Shown: piece after piece, positions 28,471 through 39,493 of the stretch
How the letters are laid out: each line of letters starts with the position of its first letter
Numbering within the stretch: the stretch's first letter is position 1
Origin: Vibrio kanaloae
GTDB taxonomy: Bacteria > Pseudomonadota > Gammaproteobacteria > Enterobacterales > Vibrionaceae
Length of the DNA stretch: 64,000 nt
Assembly: GCF_024347535.1 (NCBI RefSeq)
Contig: NZ_AP025497.1
Coordinates: 2,790,001 to 2,854,000 of the forward strand
Reading direction: 5' to 3'
Notes under the pieces: generated by a model
What the model was told of the DNA's origin: nothing
Database searches by the model: none
Seen by the model: the letters and a program-made list of their open reading frames with translations, nothing else
Made by a program: the position numbers and the translations under genes

Positions 28471-28890
28471 ATGTGGATTCAGAAGACTATACACCTAAAT
28501 GCGCGAAAGCGTGGATTTCATCTCATTACTGATGAAATTGAACAACAGATACACGATATTGGCTCTCTATCCGTTGGTTTATTACATCTCTTTATTCAAC
28601 ATACCTCTGCCAGCCTCACGCTAAACGAAAACGCAGACCCAACGGTGCGTGGCGATATGGAATCGCATTTCAATAAGTTTGTTCCCGAGCGCGCGCCCTA
28701 CTATAGACACACTTATGAAGGCGATGATGATATGCCTGCCCACATTAAAGCATCGACACTTGGCACCAGTGTAACAATTCCCATCACCAACGGTCGTTTA
28801 GCTTTAGGAATATGGCAGGGTATTTACTTAGGTGAACATCGAGATTGTGGTGGGAGCCGCACTGTCATTGCTACAATCCAAGGCGAATAA
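28471..28890 (+). CDS. YjbQ family protein (UPF0047)
   Basis: 139 residues covering the whole UPF0047 fold: [14 protein letters not shown] near 48, [11 protein letters not shown] near 66, [18 protein letters not shown] near 82 and a conserved His/Gly-rich end ([19 protein letters not shown]). The family has weak thiamine-phosphate synthase activity in E. coli, and its true role is unsettled. Start: AAGGA lies 8 bases before ATG. It is monocistronic. Confidence 0.9.
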   Translation: MWIQKTIHLNARKRGFHLITDEIEQQIHDIGSLSVGLLHLFIQHTSASLTLNENADPTVRGDMESHFNKFVPERAPYYRHTYEGDDDMPAHIKASTLGTSVTIPITNGRLALGIWQGIYLGEHRDCGGSRTVIATIQGE

Positions 28891-28945
28891 CCGTAAGCGT
28901 TCAGCCATAAAGATCGATTGATAACCAGAGAATCACCAGTAAATA

Positions 28946-28979
28946 AAAAGGGTGGCACAGTTATGTGCCACCCTTAAAT
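28946..28979 (-). terminator. Terminator of dnaB-alr
   Basis: On the minus strand AAGGGTGGCACA and TGTGCCACCCTT pair around TAAC, followed by a T-run. It is 23 bp beyond the alr stop. Confidence 0.88.
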
Positions 28980-29001
28980 AATCAGAAAGGCTTGAACATC
29001 T

Positions 29002-30087
29002 TTACTTTACGTATTCCATTGCGACACGCGGGGTCAGCTTTGTGACCAGCTCGTAAGCAATGGTACCAATATGTTCTGCCACCTCTTCTGAAGGTAAGCC
29101 TTTCCCCCATAGCGTCACTTCGTCACCCACTTTATCAGTAGCATCTGGGCCAAGATCAACCGTTAGCATGTCCATTGACACTCGACCTGCAATCGGTACT
29201 TTTCTACCGTTCACAAACACCGGAGTACCGTTAGGTGCAGTGCGAGGGTAACCATCACCGTAACCTATCGCGATAACCCCTACTTTAGTGTCTCGTTCAC
29301 TGATCCAGTTGCCGCCATAACCAACACTTTCCCCGGTTTTAACATCACGAACAGCGATCAAGTGAGACGTCAGAGTCATCACAGGCTGAAAACCAAGCTC
29401 TTGTGCAGACTTATCTGCGAACGGTGATACGCCGTAAGAGATTATTCCAGGACGCACCCAATCTAAGTGGCTATCTGGCCAGGCTAATAAACCTGCAGAG
29501 TTCGCAAGAGAGCGTTCGCCCTCACAGCCTTCAGTCAAAGACAGGAATAATTGAGTCTGTTGCTGTGTCGTGGCTTTGTCTAACTCGTCAGCACAACCAA
29601 AGTGGCTCATATAACGCAACGGCTTAGCCACATTCGGACATTGATGCAGGCGATCAACGAAATCTTGATATTGTTCAGAACGAACCCCCAAGCGATGCAT
29701 ACCACTATCGACTTTAAGCCATACCACAACAGGTGATTCTAACGCTGTGTTTTCTAAAGCGCTGAGTTGCTCTTCACAATGCACCACTGTTTGGATGTTA
29801 TTGGCCACCAATACCGGTAAATCACCCGAAGAGTAAAAGCCCTCAAGTAACAGCACAGGCCGAACAATACCACCAGCACGAAGTTGTAAGGCTTCTTCAA
29901 TACGAGCGACCCCGAAAGCATCAGAGTTCTTAGAGTGTTTAGCGATGTTCAATAAGCCATGCCCATAACCATTAGCCTTTACCACTGACATCACTTTACA
30001 GTTAGGTGCTTTAGACTTAATCAGTTGGAGATTGTGCTCTAATGCACCTAGGTCAATACTCGCTGTCGCTGCTTTCATATAAGTCAT
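29002..30087 (-). CDS. alr: Alanine racemase
   Basis: A PLP enzyme converting L- to D-alanine for peptidoglycan. The 361 residues show the PLP lysine in [10 protein letters not shown] near 38, [13 protein letters not shown] near 128 and the catalytic Tyr in [11 protein letters not shown] near 258. The stop of dnaB is only 6 bp upstream, so the two form an operon, the order also found in E. coli. GAGTAA about 9 bases before ATG supports the start at 30087 rather than the Met three codons later. Confidence 0.97.
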   Translation of the reverse strand: MTYMKAATASIDLGALEHNLQLIKSKAPNCKVMSVVKANGYGHGLLNIAKHSKNSDAFGVARIEEALQLRAGGIVRPVLLLEGFYSSGDLPVLVANNIQTVVHCEEQLSALENTALESPVVVWLKVDSGMHRLGVRSEQYQDFVDRLHQCPNVAKPLRYMSHFGCADELDKATTQQQTQLFLSLTEGCEGERSLANSAGLLAWPDSHLDWVRPGIISYGVSPFADKSAQELGFQPVMTLTSHLIAVRDVKTGESVGYGGNWISERDTKVGVIAIGYGDGYPRTAPNGTPVFVNGRKVPIAGRVSMDMLTVDLGPDATDKVGDEVTLWGKGLPSEEVAEHIGTIAYELVTKLTPRVAMEYVK

Positions 30088-30093
30088 TAACGA

Positions 30094-31500
30094 TTACTCA
30101 TCATCAAATGCAGGGCCTGCATAGTTATCAAAACGAGAGTGTTGCCCTTGGAAGGTCAGACGCACGGAACCGATCGGACCGTTACGTTGCTTACCAAGGA
30201 TAATCTCAGCGATGCCTTTTAGTGAACTGTCTGGGTTATAAACCTCATCACGATAGATAAACATGATTAAATCGGCATCTTGCTCAATCGAACCTGATTC
30301 ACGCAAATCCGAGTTTACAGGGCGCTTATCAGCGCGTTGCTCTAGGGAACGGTTAAGCTGAGAAAGAGCCACAACCGGAACGTTCAATTCCTTCGCGAGC
30401 GCTTTCAATGAACGCGAAATCTCGGCGATTTCAAGAGTACGGTTATCAGATAATGAAGGTACACGCATTAATTGCAGGTAATCTATCATGATCATAGAGA
30501 GACCATCATGCTCACGAGCGATACGTCGAGCACGCGAACGCACTTCTGTTGGGGTTAGGCCCGAGCTATCATCGATATACATATTCTTTTTGTCCATCAG
30601 AATACCCATACTCGATGAAATACGCGCCCAATCTTCATCATCTAACTGACCAGTACGGATCTTAGTTTGGTCTACGCGAGAAAGTGACGCTAACATACGC
30701 ATCATCAGCTGTTCTGCTGGCATCTCTAGCGAGAAGATTAAAACAGGTTTGTCTTGCTTCATCGCCGCGTTTTCACACAAGTTCATCGCAAACGTGGTTT
30801 TACCCATCGATGGACGTGCAGCGACAATAATTAAGTCAGAACCCTGTAGGCCTGCCGTCTTCTTATTGAGGTCGTTAAAACCTGTATCGACACCCGTCAC
30901 ACCATCTTGTGGCGTTTTATATAGAATCTCGATACGTTCTAGCGTCTTCTCTAGAATGTTATCAACGTTTTGTGGGCCTTCATTTTCGCTTGTACGACCT
31001 TCGGCAATAGCAAAAACTTTACTCTCAGCCAGATCTACTAGCTCTTCTGATGTACGCCCTTGTGGGTCATAACCTGAATCAGCAATCTCATTCGCCACAC
31101 CAATCAGGCTGCGCACCAGAGCACGCTGTGCCACGATATCCGCATAAGCATTAATGTTTGCTGCACTTGGTGTATTTTTAGCAAGGTCAGCTAAGTAAGC
31201 GAAGCCACCGACATCTTCCAGTTGCTCACGCAACTCTAAATGTTCAGAGAGTGTAATAAGATCCAAAGGAGAACTTTCTTCAAGGATATCTTTTACTGCC
31301 TCAAAGATCAGACGGTGAGGACGACTATAAAAGTCCTTACTCACCACTTTTTCAGCAACCGTGTCCCAGCGCTCGTTGTCCAGTAACAAGCCGCCAATAA
31401 CAGATTGCTCAGCTTCTAATGAATGTGGTGGGACTTTGATGGCATCCACCGGATCGTTGGCTGATTTCTGACTTTTGCTATCCACTATGACTACACTCAA
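30094..31500 (-). CDS. dnaB: Replicative DNA helicase
   Basis: The hexameric 5'-3' helicase of the replication fork. It is 468 residues, with an N-terminal domain (PPHSLEAEQSVIGGLLLDNE near 25), Walker A ARPSMGKTTFAMN near 235, Walker B MIMIDYLQLM near 340 and the arginine-finger region RESGSIEQDADLI near 405. The N-terminus MSVVIVDSKSQ is slightly variable in the family. No intein is present. It is followed directly by alr. Confidence 0.98.
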   Translation of the reverse strand: MSVVIVDSKSQKSANDPVDAIKVPPHSLEAEQSVIGGLLLDNERWDTVAEKVVSKDFYSRPHRLIFEAVKDILEESSPLDLITLSEHLELREQLEDVGGFAYLADLAKNTPSAANINAYADIVAQRALVRSLIGVANEIADSGYDPQGRTSEELVDLAESKVFAIAEGRTSENEGPQNVDNILEKTLERIEILYKTPQDGVTGVDTGFNDLNKKTAGLQGSDLIIVAARPSMGKTTFAMNLCENAAMKQDKPVLIFSLEMPAEQLMMRMLASLSRVDQTKIRTGQLDDEDWARISSSMGILMDKKNMYIDDSSGLTPTEVRSRARRIAREHDGLSMIMIDYLQLMRVPSLSDNRTLEIAEISRSLKALAKELNVPVVALSQLNRSLEQRADKRPVNSDLRESGSIEQDADLIMFIYRDEVYNPDSSLKGIAEIILGKQRNGPIGSVRLTFQGQHSRFDNYAGPAFDDE

Positions 31501-31660
31501 TAACTAATAATGATCGCTCATTATACCCAAGAACATTCATTTGTAATCCGATCCTACAGGTTTGTTTTATTCTTCCAGAAAAATTTACCTATTGCTGACT
31601 GAAACCACCAAGGGTAGCATTACGATCTTTCCATTAATTCACTGTATAACTGGGGTATGC

Positions 31661-32533
31661 GTGTCCAAATTATTGGCTCTGAGCACTGGCCTTCTGAGCA
31701 CAGGTCTCTTGAGCACTCCGTTGGCTTTAGCTGATGATGCTAAACCCTCTGTTGATGCAATACTCGACTCTATAGTAGTACCAGAAGCTACCACTGAACC
31801 GCTTGTCGTTGCACCGGCACCCGAAGAAGATATGGATATCGTACCGAGTGATACAGAACTGCCTAATCCACTGAAAACCGAAGTTGAATTTGGTTACCAA
31901 TCACATAATGGTAACTCAGAATCCCGCTCGCTTAATGCTCGCCTTAATGGTGAGTACACCTCCGGGCGCCATAGAACCAGTGGTGAATGGAAATACTACA
32001 ACCTCTACAAAGATGGTGAAGAGGATAAAAGGCAATCGACGTACTCAGCTCAAAGCGACTACAAATTAAGCCCTAAAACCTATCTTTACGGCAGCTTTAA
32101 AGGCGTCGACTCTCGATACAGCGCGTACTTTAAAGACTACACCGTTTCGAGTGGCCTTGGTTATCAATTTTCAAATACAGAAGAATTTATATTAGAAGTG
32201 GAAATAGGGCCTGGTTTTCGTTACCAAGAACCTAACCTTGATGAGATAGACGATGATGACATCATCTTCCCCGACATTGTTGAGGAAGCGATTTTCCGTG
32301 GCAACGTGAATACGTCATGGCAAGTTTTGCCGAACTTACAATTCAAAGCGAATGTGACTGTTGTGTCAGGACACAGCAACCTAAACTTTGATACTGAATT
32401 AGAAGCGATCAACGATATCACTGATAATATTGCGTTGAAGATCGCTCACTCTCGTCAATACCACGACAAGGTGCCTAATGGGTTGAGCAAAGAAGACTCA
32501 GTGCTGTCTGTTAACCTGTTATTCCAATTCTAA
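31661..32533 (+). CDS. DUF481 (YdiY-like) outer-membrane barrel protein
   Basis: 290 residues with a signal peptide containing a small internal repeat (LLSTGLLSTPLALA), an acidic proline-rich linker (about 25-60) and a DUF481 beta-barrel ending NLLFQF. E. coli YdiY is described as acid- or salt-inducible, and function is otherwise unknown. A TTG at 31562 keeps the frame open farther upstream. GTG 31661 is preferred because GGGG lies 5-6 bases before it and the signal peptide starts there. It is divergent from dnaB. Confidence 0.8.
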   Translation: MSKLLALSTGLLSTGLLSTPLALADDAKPSVDAILDSIVVPEATTEPLVVAPAPEEDMDIVPSDTELPNPLKTEVEFGYQSHNGNSESRSLNARLNGEYTSGRHRTSGEWKYYNLYKDGEEDKRQSTYSAQSDYKLSPKTYLYGSFKGVDSRYSAYFKDYTVSSGLGYQFSNTEEFILEVEIGPGFRYQEPNLDEIDDDDIIFPDIVEEAIFRGNVNTSWQVLPNLQFKANVTVVSGHSNLNFDTELEAINDITDNIALKIAHSRQYHDKVPNGLSKEDSVLSVNLLFQF

Positions 32534-32634
32534 TCTGAACAACTGCTTGTTCAGCAATAAGAGCATTTAGATCACCGTAAGCTTTTTACTTACCACAACC
32601 CTTCCTTATATTTCCTATATCCCAGACATAAAAA

Positions 32635-32657
32635 AACACCAGCCGTAGCTGGTGTTT
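32635..32657 (-). terminator. Terminator of rpsF-rpsR-rplI
   Basis: On the minus strand AACACCAGC and GCTGGTGTT pair around TACG, followed by seven T. It starts about 40 bp after the rplI stop. Confidence 0.88.
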
Positions 32658-32695
32658 AAAACTTTCAAAAGAAAGAATTCGTCTTGGTACTGAAA

Positions 32696-33148
32696 TTACT
32701 CAGCTGCAACGATAGTGATTTTCGCAGTAGCAAAAACTTCAGATTGAAGTTGGATGCTTACTTCGAATTCACCAGTGTTACGTAGAGCGCCTTCAGGTAG
32801 GCGTACTTCGCTCTTAGCTACTGCAACACCTGCCGCTGTAATAGCGTCAGCGATGTCACGAGTACCGATAGAACCGAATAGTTTACCTTCGTCACCAGCT
32901 TTAGAAGCGATTGTAACGCCTTCTAGAGTGTTAACTTTCTCAGCGCGAGCTTGAGCAGCAGCTAGTTGCTCAGCAACTTTAGCTTCTAGTTCAGCACGGC
33001 GAGTTTCGAACATAGCAACGTTGTCTTTAGTTGCCATAACTGCTTTACCCTGTGGGATAAGGAAGTTACGAGCGTAACCAGATTTAACGTTTACTTGGTC
33101 GCCAAGGCCACCTAGGTTACCGATCTTATCAAGTAGAATAACTTGCAT
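32696..33148 (-). CDS. rplI: 50S ribosomal protein L9
   Basis: 150 residues with the conserved N-terminus [19 protein letters not shown] and the RNA-binding [13 protein letters not shown] near 25, then the long connecting helix (45-75) and the C-terminal domain. Last gene of rpsF-rpsR-rplI, 38 bp after rpsR. Confidence 0.98.
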   Translation of the reverse strand: MQVILLDKIGNLGGLGDQVNVKSGYARNFLIPQGKAVMATKDNVAMFETRRAELEAKVAEQLAAAQARAEKVNTLEGVTIASKAGDEGKLFGSIGTRDIADAITAAGVAVAKSEVRLPEGALRNTGEFEVSIQLQSEVFATAKITIVAAE

Positions 33149-33186
33149 TATCTTTGTCCTCTTAAACTATTGTTAACTATTACCGA

Positions 33187-33545
<359 letters not shown>

Positions 33546-33959
33546 TTACTCAGCAGCAGCTTCTGGCTTAGCTTCTTCTTCACGACGAGGTGCACGTTCT
33601 TCACGGTCATCACGACGAGGAGCACGCTCTGCACGCTCTTCTTTTTGCTTAAGCATGATAGATTGCTCAGTCACAGCGCCTTTTGTGCGCATGATCATGT
33701 TACGTAGAACTGCATCGTTAAAACGGAAAGCAGTTTCTAGCTCGTCCATCACTTCTTGGCCAGCTTCAACGTTCATAAGAACGTAGTGAGCTTTGTGAAG
33801 TTTGTTGATTGGGTAAGCCATTTGACGGCGGCCCCAGTCTTCTAGACGGTGGATAGTACCACCAGCTTCAGTGATTGAACCAGTGTAACGCTCGATCATG
33901 CCAGCAACTTGCTCGCTTTGATCAGGGTGAACCATGAATACGATTTCATAATGACGCAT
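33546..33959 (-). CDS. rpsF: 30S ribosomal protein S6
   Basis: 137 residues, beginning [18 protein letters not shown], with the S6 core up to about 100 and a charged C-terminal tail rich in RR/DD/EE ending KPEAAAE. In E. coli this tail receives added glutamates from RimK. First gene of rpsF-rpsR-rplI, with a structured leader upstream. Confidence 0.98.
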   Translation of the reverse strand: MRHYEIVFMVHPDQSEQVAGMIERYTGSITEAGGTIHRLEDWGRRQMAYPINKLHKAHYVLMNVEAGQEVMDELETAFRFNDAVLRNMIMRTKGAVTEQSIMLKQKEERAERAPRRDDREERAPRREEEAKPEAAAE

Positions 33960-33983
33960 TTGGTTGCTCCTTACGGATTATTA

Positions 33984-34017
33984 GCTTCCACGAAAGGCTC
34001 GGTCGTCCAAGGGAAGC
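33984..34017 (-). promoter_or_regulatory. Candidate S6:S18 leader RNA motif
   Basis: The rpsF leader, read on the minus strand, has GCTTCC pairing with GGAAGC around a loop that contains GACCGAG with the trinucleotide CCG. A stem with an exposed CCG upstream of rpsF is the known autoregulatory site for the S6:S18 complex in other bacteria. The assignment rests on position and this pattern only. Confidence 0.5.
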
Positions 34018-34054
34018 AAGGAACTAAAGAAAAATGACCGAGTTTTAAGGACGG

Positions 34055-34081
34055 CAAATATTATAGAAAGAACCCGGTATT
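34055..34081 (-). promoter_or_regulatory. Promoter of rpsF operon
   Basis: The minus strand has a perfect -10 TATAAT and an upstream TTGCTA (15-16 bp spacing), about 100 bp before the rpsF start. This places the S6:S18 hairpin in the 5' untranslated leader. Confidence 0.55.
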
Positions 34082-34164
34082 AGCAAGCGGTATTTGGCTA
34101 ATAATGAAACAGTTTTCCTTTCGCCATCTAGCCATCCAAGAAAGTGAAATATTCTCTCTCTTGA

Positions 34165-34203
34165 GCCAGAAAAAGAAACGCTCACCAACTCGGGTGAGCG
34201 TTA
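34165..34203 (-). terminator. Terminator of rlmB
   Basis: On the minus strand AACGCTCACC and GGTGAGCGTT pair around CGAGTT, followed by TCTTTTT. It lies in the 320-bp gap 33960-34280, whose remaining sequence is the rpsF promoter and leader. Confidence 0.88.
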
Positions 34204-34280
34204 ATAAATTCATAGACTTAGAATAGTTCTAATGCTTTATGTCGTAAAGCATCACTACCCCCAGTATTACTGAGTAGGCG

Positions 34281-35021
34281 TTATTGAGCTAAACGCTGTC
34301 TTACCGCTTCGAATAGGCAGATACCTGACGCTACAGAAACATTCAGGCTAGACACGCTGCCTGCCATTGGAATCTTAATCAAATCATCGCAAGTTTCACG
34401 CGTTAAACGGCGCATACCATCACCTTCCGCGCCCATCACTACAGCCAATGGGCCAGTTAGCTTCGCTTGGTAAATATCATGCGTTGCTTCACCCGCAGTT
34501 CCCACAAACCATACGCCCTGCTCTTGCAATGCACGCATTGTGCGAGCCAAGTTGGTTACACGTACTAGAGGAACCGTTTCAGCCGCACCACATGCTACCT
34601 TGCTTACCGTTGCCGTTAACGGCGAAGAGCGGTCTTTCGGAACGATAACCGCAGCCACACCAGCCGCATCGGCATTACGAAGGCAAGCACCGAGGTTGTG
34701 AGGGTCTGTTACGCCATCTAAAACCAACAGTAATGGCTGTTCATGTTGCGCTAGAATATCGTCTAGGTGCGTTTCATTAAGCTGCTTAGCAGGCTTTACC
34801 TTCGCGATAATACCTTGGTGATTCGCACCTTGTGCTTTTTCATCAAGCGGCTTACGGCCCATCTGTTGGATCGATACACCAAACTGCTGCAGTTGGTTCA
34901 GCAATGGAAGAAGACGCTCGTCTTGGCGACCTTTCAGTACATACGCTTCAATAAAACGTACTGGATCTTTTTCTAGTACGGCTTTCACCGCGTGAATACC
35001 GTAAATAAATTCGTTACTCAT
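34281..35021 (-). CDS. rlmB: 23S rRNA (guanosine-2251-2'-O)-methyltransferase
   Basis: A SPOUT-family methyltransferase acting on G2251 in the 23S P-loop. It is 246 residues, with an N-terminal substrate-binding domain ([16 protein letters not shown]), then the knotted domain with [20 protein letters not shown] near 98, [12 protein letters not shown] near 195 and [18 protein letters not shown] near 217. The rnr gene lies upstream in the same direction, the order found in E. coli. Confidence 0.96.
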   Translation of the reverse strand: MSNEFIYGIHAVKAVLEKDPVRFIEAYVLKGRQDERLLPLLNQLQQFGVSIQQMGRKPLDEKAQGANHQGIIAKVKPAKQLNETHLDDILAQHEQPLLLVLDGVTDPHNLGACLRNADAAGVAAVIVPKDRSSPLTATVSKVACGAAETVPLVRVTNLARTMRALQEQGVWFVGTAGEATHDIYQAKLTGPLAVVMGAEGDGMRRLTRETCDDLIKIPMAGSVSSLNVSVASGICLFEAVRQRLAQ

Positions 35022-35176
35022 TATCTCAAGTTACTCATAGTGCTCAGAGAAGAGTGCATCCATTCCGACACCTCCCTCTCTGTGTTGTTTATTTCGAGAG
35101 TATGCGTTTTTCGCCTGATACTCTCGTATTCAATTAGTGAAACGCTAAACCGTGCTGGTCCTTGTAAACCAAAATA

Positions 35177-37675
35177 TTAAGACTTATCCGCTTTTGGCTT
35201 ACGACTTGCTGCCCGTTTTTTCTTAGCGCGAGCTTTAGCAGCACCGGTTTTATTCGCCGATTTCTTCTTATCAGACTCTTGAGTACTACCGTCTGGTCGC
35301 TTAGTTGGCTCAACCAAAGGCTTCGCAGACGTTCCTGGTTGATTGCTCTTTACTGCCGAGCGTTTCTTGCTCTTTGCCTTTTTCATCGCATCTGCTGCGC
35401 GTTTCTTGGCCGTTTTTCCTTTACCACGCGGCTGACGCTCAGTGTCTTCCAAATCAAAGTCAATTTGACGAGTTTCTAAGTTAACCGCAGAAACTTTCAC
35501 TTTAACCGAATCACCCAAGCGGTAGATATTACCAGAGCTCTCACCCACTAGGCGCTGACCAACAGCATCAAATTGGTAGTAATCATTCGCTAGCGCAGAG
35601 ATATGAACCAAGCCATCAATGTGCAGTTCAGTTAGACGAACAAAGAAGCCGAAGCCAGTCACGTTGGCAATAACACCATCCATCACTTCGCCGACATGGT
35701 CTTGCATGTATTCACATTTCAGCCAGTCGTTCACTTCACGTGTTGCATCATCCGCACGACGCTCAGTCATTGAACACTGATCACCGTAGAAATCCATGTC
35801 ATCGAACGTGTAGTGGTACCCACCCGTTGGTGTCCAACGTTCGCTGCTGCGACCTTCTTCTTTAGCGATTAAGTACTTAATTGCGCGGTGTAACAATAGA
35901 TCAGGGTAACGACGAATTGGTGAAGTAAAGTGCGCATAACGCTCCAGTGCCAAACCAAAGTGACCCGCATTATCTGCGTTGTATACCGCTTGCTTCATCG
36001 AGCGTAACAACATGGTCTGAATTAGCTCACGATCTTCACGCTCATGAATTTTCTGCATTAATTCGGCGTAATCTGTTGGTGATGGAGATAACCCTCCTTC
36101 CAACGTTAGACCTAACTCACTTAAGAAGCTTTTAAAACCAACTAAACGCTCTTCTCCCGGTGTTTCGTGAACACGGTATAGAGCAGGCTCCTTCGCTTTT
36201 TCTACGTAAGACGCCGATGCGATGTTCGCGAGAATCATACACTCTTCAATGATCTTGTGTGCATCGTTACGGACTACCGGCTCAATACGGTCGATCTTAC
36301 GATCCGCATTGAAGATAAACTTCGTTTCTACCGTTTCAAACTCAATCGCACCACGCTCATCACGCGTTTTCTTAAGCACTTTGTACATCTTGTGCAGTTC
36401 TTCAAGATGCGGTACTTCTGGCTCGTAACGCTCGCGAAGCTCTTCATTGCCATCTAAGATCGCGCCTACTTTGTTGTAAGTCAGACGAGCATGAGAGTTC
36501 ATGACAGCTTCGTAATGTTTGTAGCCTGATAGTGTGCCTTTGTCTGAGATAGTCATCTCACACACCATACATAAGCGGTCGACTTGAGGGTTCAATGAAC
36601 ATAGGCCATTGGACAATATCTCTGGCAACATTGGTACGACTTGCGATGGGAAGTACACCGAGTTACCTCGGTTAATCGCTTCTTTATCTAGCGCTGTATC
36701 TGGACGAACGTAGTAACTTACGTCTGCAATGGCCACCCATAGGCGCCAGCCCCCGCCTTTTTTCGCTTCACAATAAACCGCATCATCAAAGTCACGAGCA
36801 TCTTCACCATCAATCGTGACCAATGGCAGTTTACGTAGATCAACACGTCCTTCTTTTGCTTCTTCAGGCACATGCTCGCCTAGGTTTGCGATTTGCTTAT
36901 CAACCGCTTCAGGCCACTCATTTGGGATCTGGTGAGTGCGGATCGCGATCTGCGTTTCCATACCCGGTGCCATGTTCTCACCGAGAACTTCGGTGACTTT
37001 ACCCATCATGTTACGAGAACGACCACCGCGATCCGTAATTTCAACCACAACCACATTACCCATTCGAGCACCGCCTTTATGCTCAGTAGGGATCTGGATG
37101 TCATGGCTAATCCGTGAATCATCGGCGACCACATAAGAGTGGCCATACTCTAGGAAAAAACGACCAACAAGTGGCGTTTTGCGCTCTTCAAGAACACGAA
37201 CCAAACGTCCTTCACGACGACCGCGCTTACTATTATCAGTCGGCTGAGCCAGCACGTAATCACCGTGCATGATGGTTTTCATCTGGTGATGCGGCAACAA
37301 GATATCGTTATCTTTACCGACACTGCCATCTGGGCGAACCCAACCATGACCGTCTTTATGACCAATCACGTAGCCTTTAATCAGTTCCATCTTCTCAGGC
37401 AATGCATAGCACTGACGACGAGTAAAGATGAGCTGTCCATCACGCTCCATTGCACGTAAACGACGACGCAAGCCTTCGTATTGCTCCTCACCCTCAAGAC
37501 CCAAAGCTTCGAATAGATCGTTACGGTTCATTGGAATATTCGCTTTTGTTAGAAACGATAAAATGAACTCTCGGCTTGGTACTGGGTTGTCGTAATTTTT
37601 AGACTCTCGGTCTGCAAAGGGATCAATATTGGTTGTCGTGGTGGTATTTTCTGGCATCGGTGTTTTTTTTGACAT
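35177..37675 (-). CDS. rnr: Ribonuclease R
   Basis: A 3'-5' exoribonuclease able to degrade structured RNA. It is 832 residues, with an N-terminal helix-turn-helix, cold-shock domains (about 80-240), an RNB catalytic domain with [18 protein letters not shown] near 285, an S1 domain near 640-725 and a very basic lysine-rich tail (about 735-832). The tail, full of KK and AK pairs, is longer than needed for catalysis and probably binds ribosomes or RNA. The nsrR regulator that precedes rnr in E. coli is not here. Confidence 0.97.
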   Translation of the reverse strand: MSKKTPMPENTTTTTNIDPFADRESKNYDNPVPSREFILSFLTKANIPMNRNDLFEALGLEGEEQYEGLRRRLRAMERDGQLIFTRRQCYALPEKMELIKGYVIGHKDGHGWVRPDGSVGKDNDILLPHHQMKTIMHGDYVLAQPTDNSKRGRREGRLVRVLEERKTPLVGRFFLEYGHSYVVADDSRISHDIQIPTEHKGGARMGNVVVVEITDRGGRSRNMMGKVTEVLGENMAPGMETQIAIRTHQIPNEWPEAVDKQIANLGEHVPEEAKEGRVDLRKLPLVTIDGEDARDFDDAVYCEAKKGGGWRLWVAIADVSYYVRPDTALDKEAINRGNSVYFPSQVVPMLPEILSNGLCSLNPQVDRLCMVCEMTISDKGTLSGYKHYEAVMNSHARLTYNKVGAILDGNEELRERYEPEVPHLEELHKMYKVLKKTRDERGAIEFETVETKFIFNADRKIDRIEPVVRNDAHKIIEECMILANIASASYVEKAKEPALYRVHETPGEERLVGFKSFLSELGLTLEGGLSPSPTDYAELMQKIHEREDRELIQTMLLRSMKQAVYNADNAGHFGLALERYAHFTSPIRRYPDLLLHRAIKYLIAKEEGRSSERWTPTGGYHYTFDDMDFYGDQCSMTERRADDATREVNDWLKCEYMQDHVGEVMDGVIANVTGFGFFVRLTELHIDGLVHISALANDYYQFDAVGQRLVGESSGNIYRLGDSVKVKVSAVNLETRQIDFDLEDTERQPRGKGKTAKKRAADAMKKAKSKKRSAVKSNQPGTSAKPLVEPTKRPDGSTQESDKKKSANKTGAAKARAKKKRAASRKPKADKS

Positions 37676-37848
37676 AGGCGGGCCTGCTTAAGCAAGGAAT
37701 GTATATACCCCTAGTATATCTGATGCTAGAGGTAACCTACAGATATGCTTTGGAAAAGCCTAAAATAACCTCAAATTGATGCATATTTCCCTTTGTTAAA
37801 AATGACTTCATCGCCATTATCTATCATCAGAACCTCAAGCAAACGATA

Positions 37849-37864
37849 AAACAAACGTTTGCTC
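37849..37864 (+). promoter_or_regulatory. PurR-like operator upstream of the amidohydrolase
   Basis: AAACAAACGTTTGCTC matches the palindromic PurR consensus (ACGCAAACGTTTGCGT) at 12 of 16 positions. A second GCAAACG at 37839-37845 makes a wider inverted repeat with CGTTTGC at 37856-37862. It lies about 60 bp before the start codon. LacI-family regulators share such sites, so PurR is only one candidate. Confidence 0.45.
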
Positions 37865-37922
37865 GATAAATGAAATACTCTATGATTCTGATACTTTTCC
37901 CACTTCTGTTTCGAGTATTGAT

Positions 37923-39332
37923 ATGAAACTTAAACGCACTTTATTGGCTTCTGCAATGACAAGCCTAGCCCTATTTTCATTCGCCAGTTCAGCGATGGAA
38001 AAAGCAGATCTGATGATTACCGACGCTATGGTTCTCACGATGAACCAAGACAAAACGGTTTATGAGAACGGTACTGTTGTCGTAAAAAACAACAAAATCA
38101 TTGCTGTAGGCGATGCTTCATTAGAGAAGCAATACCAAGCTAAGCAAGTACTCGATGTGGATGGCGATATCGTCATGCCCGGTCTCATTAATACTCATAC
38201 TCACGTATCGATGACGGTTTTCCGTTCACTCGCCGATGATGTGCCCGATCGCCTCCATCGCTACATCTTCCCACTAGAAAAGAAACTGGTTTCGCGAGAC
38301 ATGGTCCGCATTGGTGCTAACCTAGGTAACATTGAAATGGTGAAAGGCGGTGTCACCACTTACGCCGATATGTACTACTTTGAGGATGAAGTCGCGAAAA
38401 CTGTCGACCAGATCGGGATGCGTGCCATTTTAGGTGAAAGCGTGATTAAGTTCCCAGTCGCCGATGCGGCCAATGCCGAAGAAGGGATTAAGTACGCACT
38501 GAACTTCATCGAAGAATACAAAGATCATCCTCGAATTACTCCAGCGTTTGCCCCACATGCGCCTTACACAAATACGACTGAGATCCTGCAGAAAATTTCT
38601 AAACTCTCTTTAGAGCTAGATGTGCCAGTGATGATTCACCTTGCAGAATCACACCGTGAAGAAGAGAAAATCGCAGAACGTTCAAATGGACTATCACCAG
38701 TTCAATACATGGACAGCATTGGTGCACTCAACAAAAACCTCGTTGGCGCACACATGATCTTAGTGGATGATCAAGATATCGAACTTGTGAAAAAGTCAGA
38801 CATGGGCGTTGCTCATAACATGAGTGCCAATATCAAATCAGCGAAAGGCGTATCCCCTGCCCTTAAGATGTATGACGAGAACATACGTATCGGTTTAGGT
38901 ACCGACGGGCCGATGTCTGGTAACACATTGAGCACAATTGATGAGTTCAACCAAGTGGCTAAGGTTCACAAGCTGGTTAATAAAGATCGTGCCGCAATGC
39001 CGCCGCTCAAAGTGATCGACATGGCAACAATGGGCGCAGCCAAAGCATTGCACATGGAAGATAAAATTGGTTCTCTTGAAGCAGGTAAGCTCGCCGACAT
39101 CATAGTGATCGATACCAAGGCACCAAACATGGTTCCTGTGTACAACCCATATTCAGCCTTAGTGTACTCTGCAAACTCGGGGAACGTTCGCCACACCATC
39201 GTGGATGGCAAGATCATCATGCAAGACCGCAACATGCTGACAGTAGACGAAGATAAGATTCGCCAAGAAGCGCTCGATTTCACCAAAGTGGTTCGTGAAA
39301 CGGTCATTGAGTCTGGTGAGGTTGTGCAGTAA
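37923..39332 (+). CDS. Exported amidohydrolase, SAH/MTA deaminase-like
   Basis: A 469-residue metal-dependent amidohydrolase (ATZ/TRZ/MtaD type) with an N-terminal signal peptide (MKLKRTLLASAMTSLALFSF, then ASSAMEKA). Metal and active-site motifs are NTHTHVSMTVFRS near 90, PHAPYTNT near 218, MIHLAESHREEE near 240 and LGTDGPMSGNTLSTIDE near 330. Cytoplasmic relatives deaminate S-adenosylhomocysteine, methylthioadenosine or adenosine. The leader suggests a periplasmic enzyme, perhaps for nucleoside scavenging. It stands alone between rnr and motX. Confidence 0.82.
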   Translation: MKLKRTLLASAMTSLALFSFASSAMEKADLMITDAMVLTMNQDKTVYENGTVVVKNNKIIAVGDASLEKQYQAKQVLDVDGDIVMPGLINTHTHVSMTVFRSLADDVPDRLHRYIFPLEKKLVSRDMVRIGANLGNIEMVKGGVTTYADMYYFEDEVAKTVDQIGMRAILGESVIKFPVADAANAEEGIKYALNFIEEYKDHPRITPAFAPHAPYTNTTEILQKISKLSLELDVPVMIHLAESHREEEKIAERSNGLSPVQYMDSIGALNKNLVGAHMILVDDQDIELVKKSDMGVAHNMSANIKSAKGVSPALKMYDENIRIGLGTDGPMSGNTLSTIDEFNQVAKVHKLVNKDRAAMPPLKVIDMATMGAAKALHMEDKIGSLEAGKLADIIVIDTKAPNMVPVYNPYSALVYSANSGNVRHTIVDGKIIMQDRNMLTVDEDKIRQEALDFTKVVRETVIESGEVVQ

Positions 39333-39384
39333 CGACGAACACTAGCTCGCTACGGTTTTTAAAAATAAAAAACAGTGCAGATCA

Positions 39385-39421
39385 AAAAGGCCTCGCGGGT
39401 ATTCACCGGCGAGGCCTTTCT
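39385..39421. terminator. Terminator between the amidohydrolase and motX
   Basis: AAAGGCCTCGC and GCGAGGCCTTT pair over GGGTATTCACCG, with TCTGTTTCT after it on the plus strand. It can serve both converging genes. Confidence 0.8.
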
Positions 39422-39493
39422 GTTTCTATCTACCTTAATATTGATGAGTAACGAGTGCAGGAGTTAATCATCAACCTAAAATAGTATTCGTGG

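Noticed and set aside
31562..31660. TTG start extending the DUF481 gene by 33 codons
   Set aside because: No ribosome site, and it would bury the signal peptide behind a non-secretory leader.
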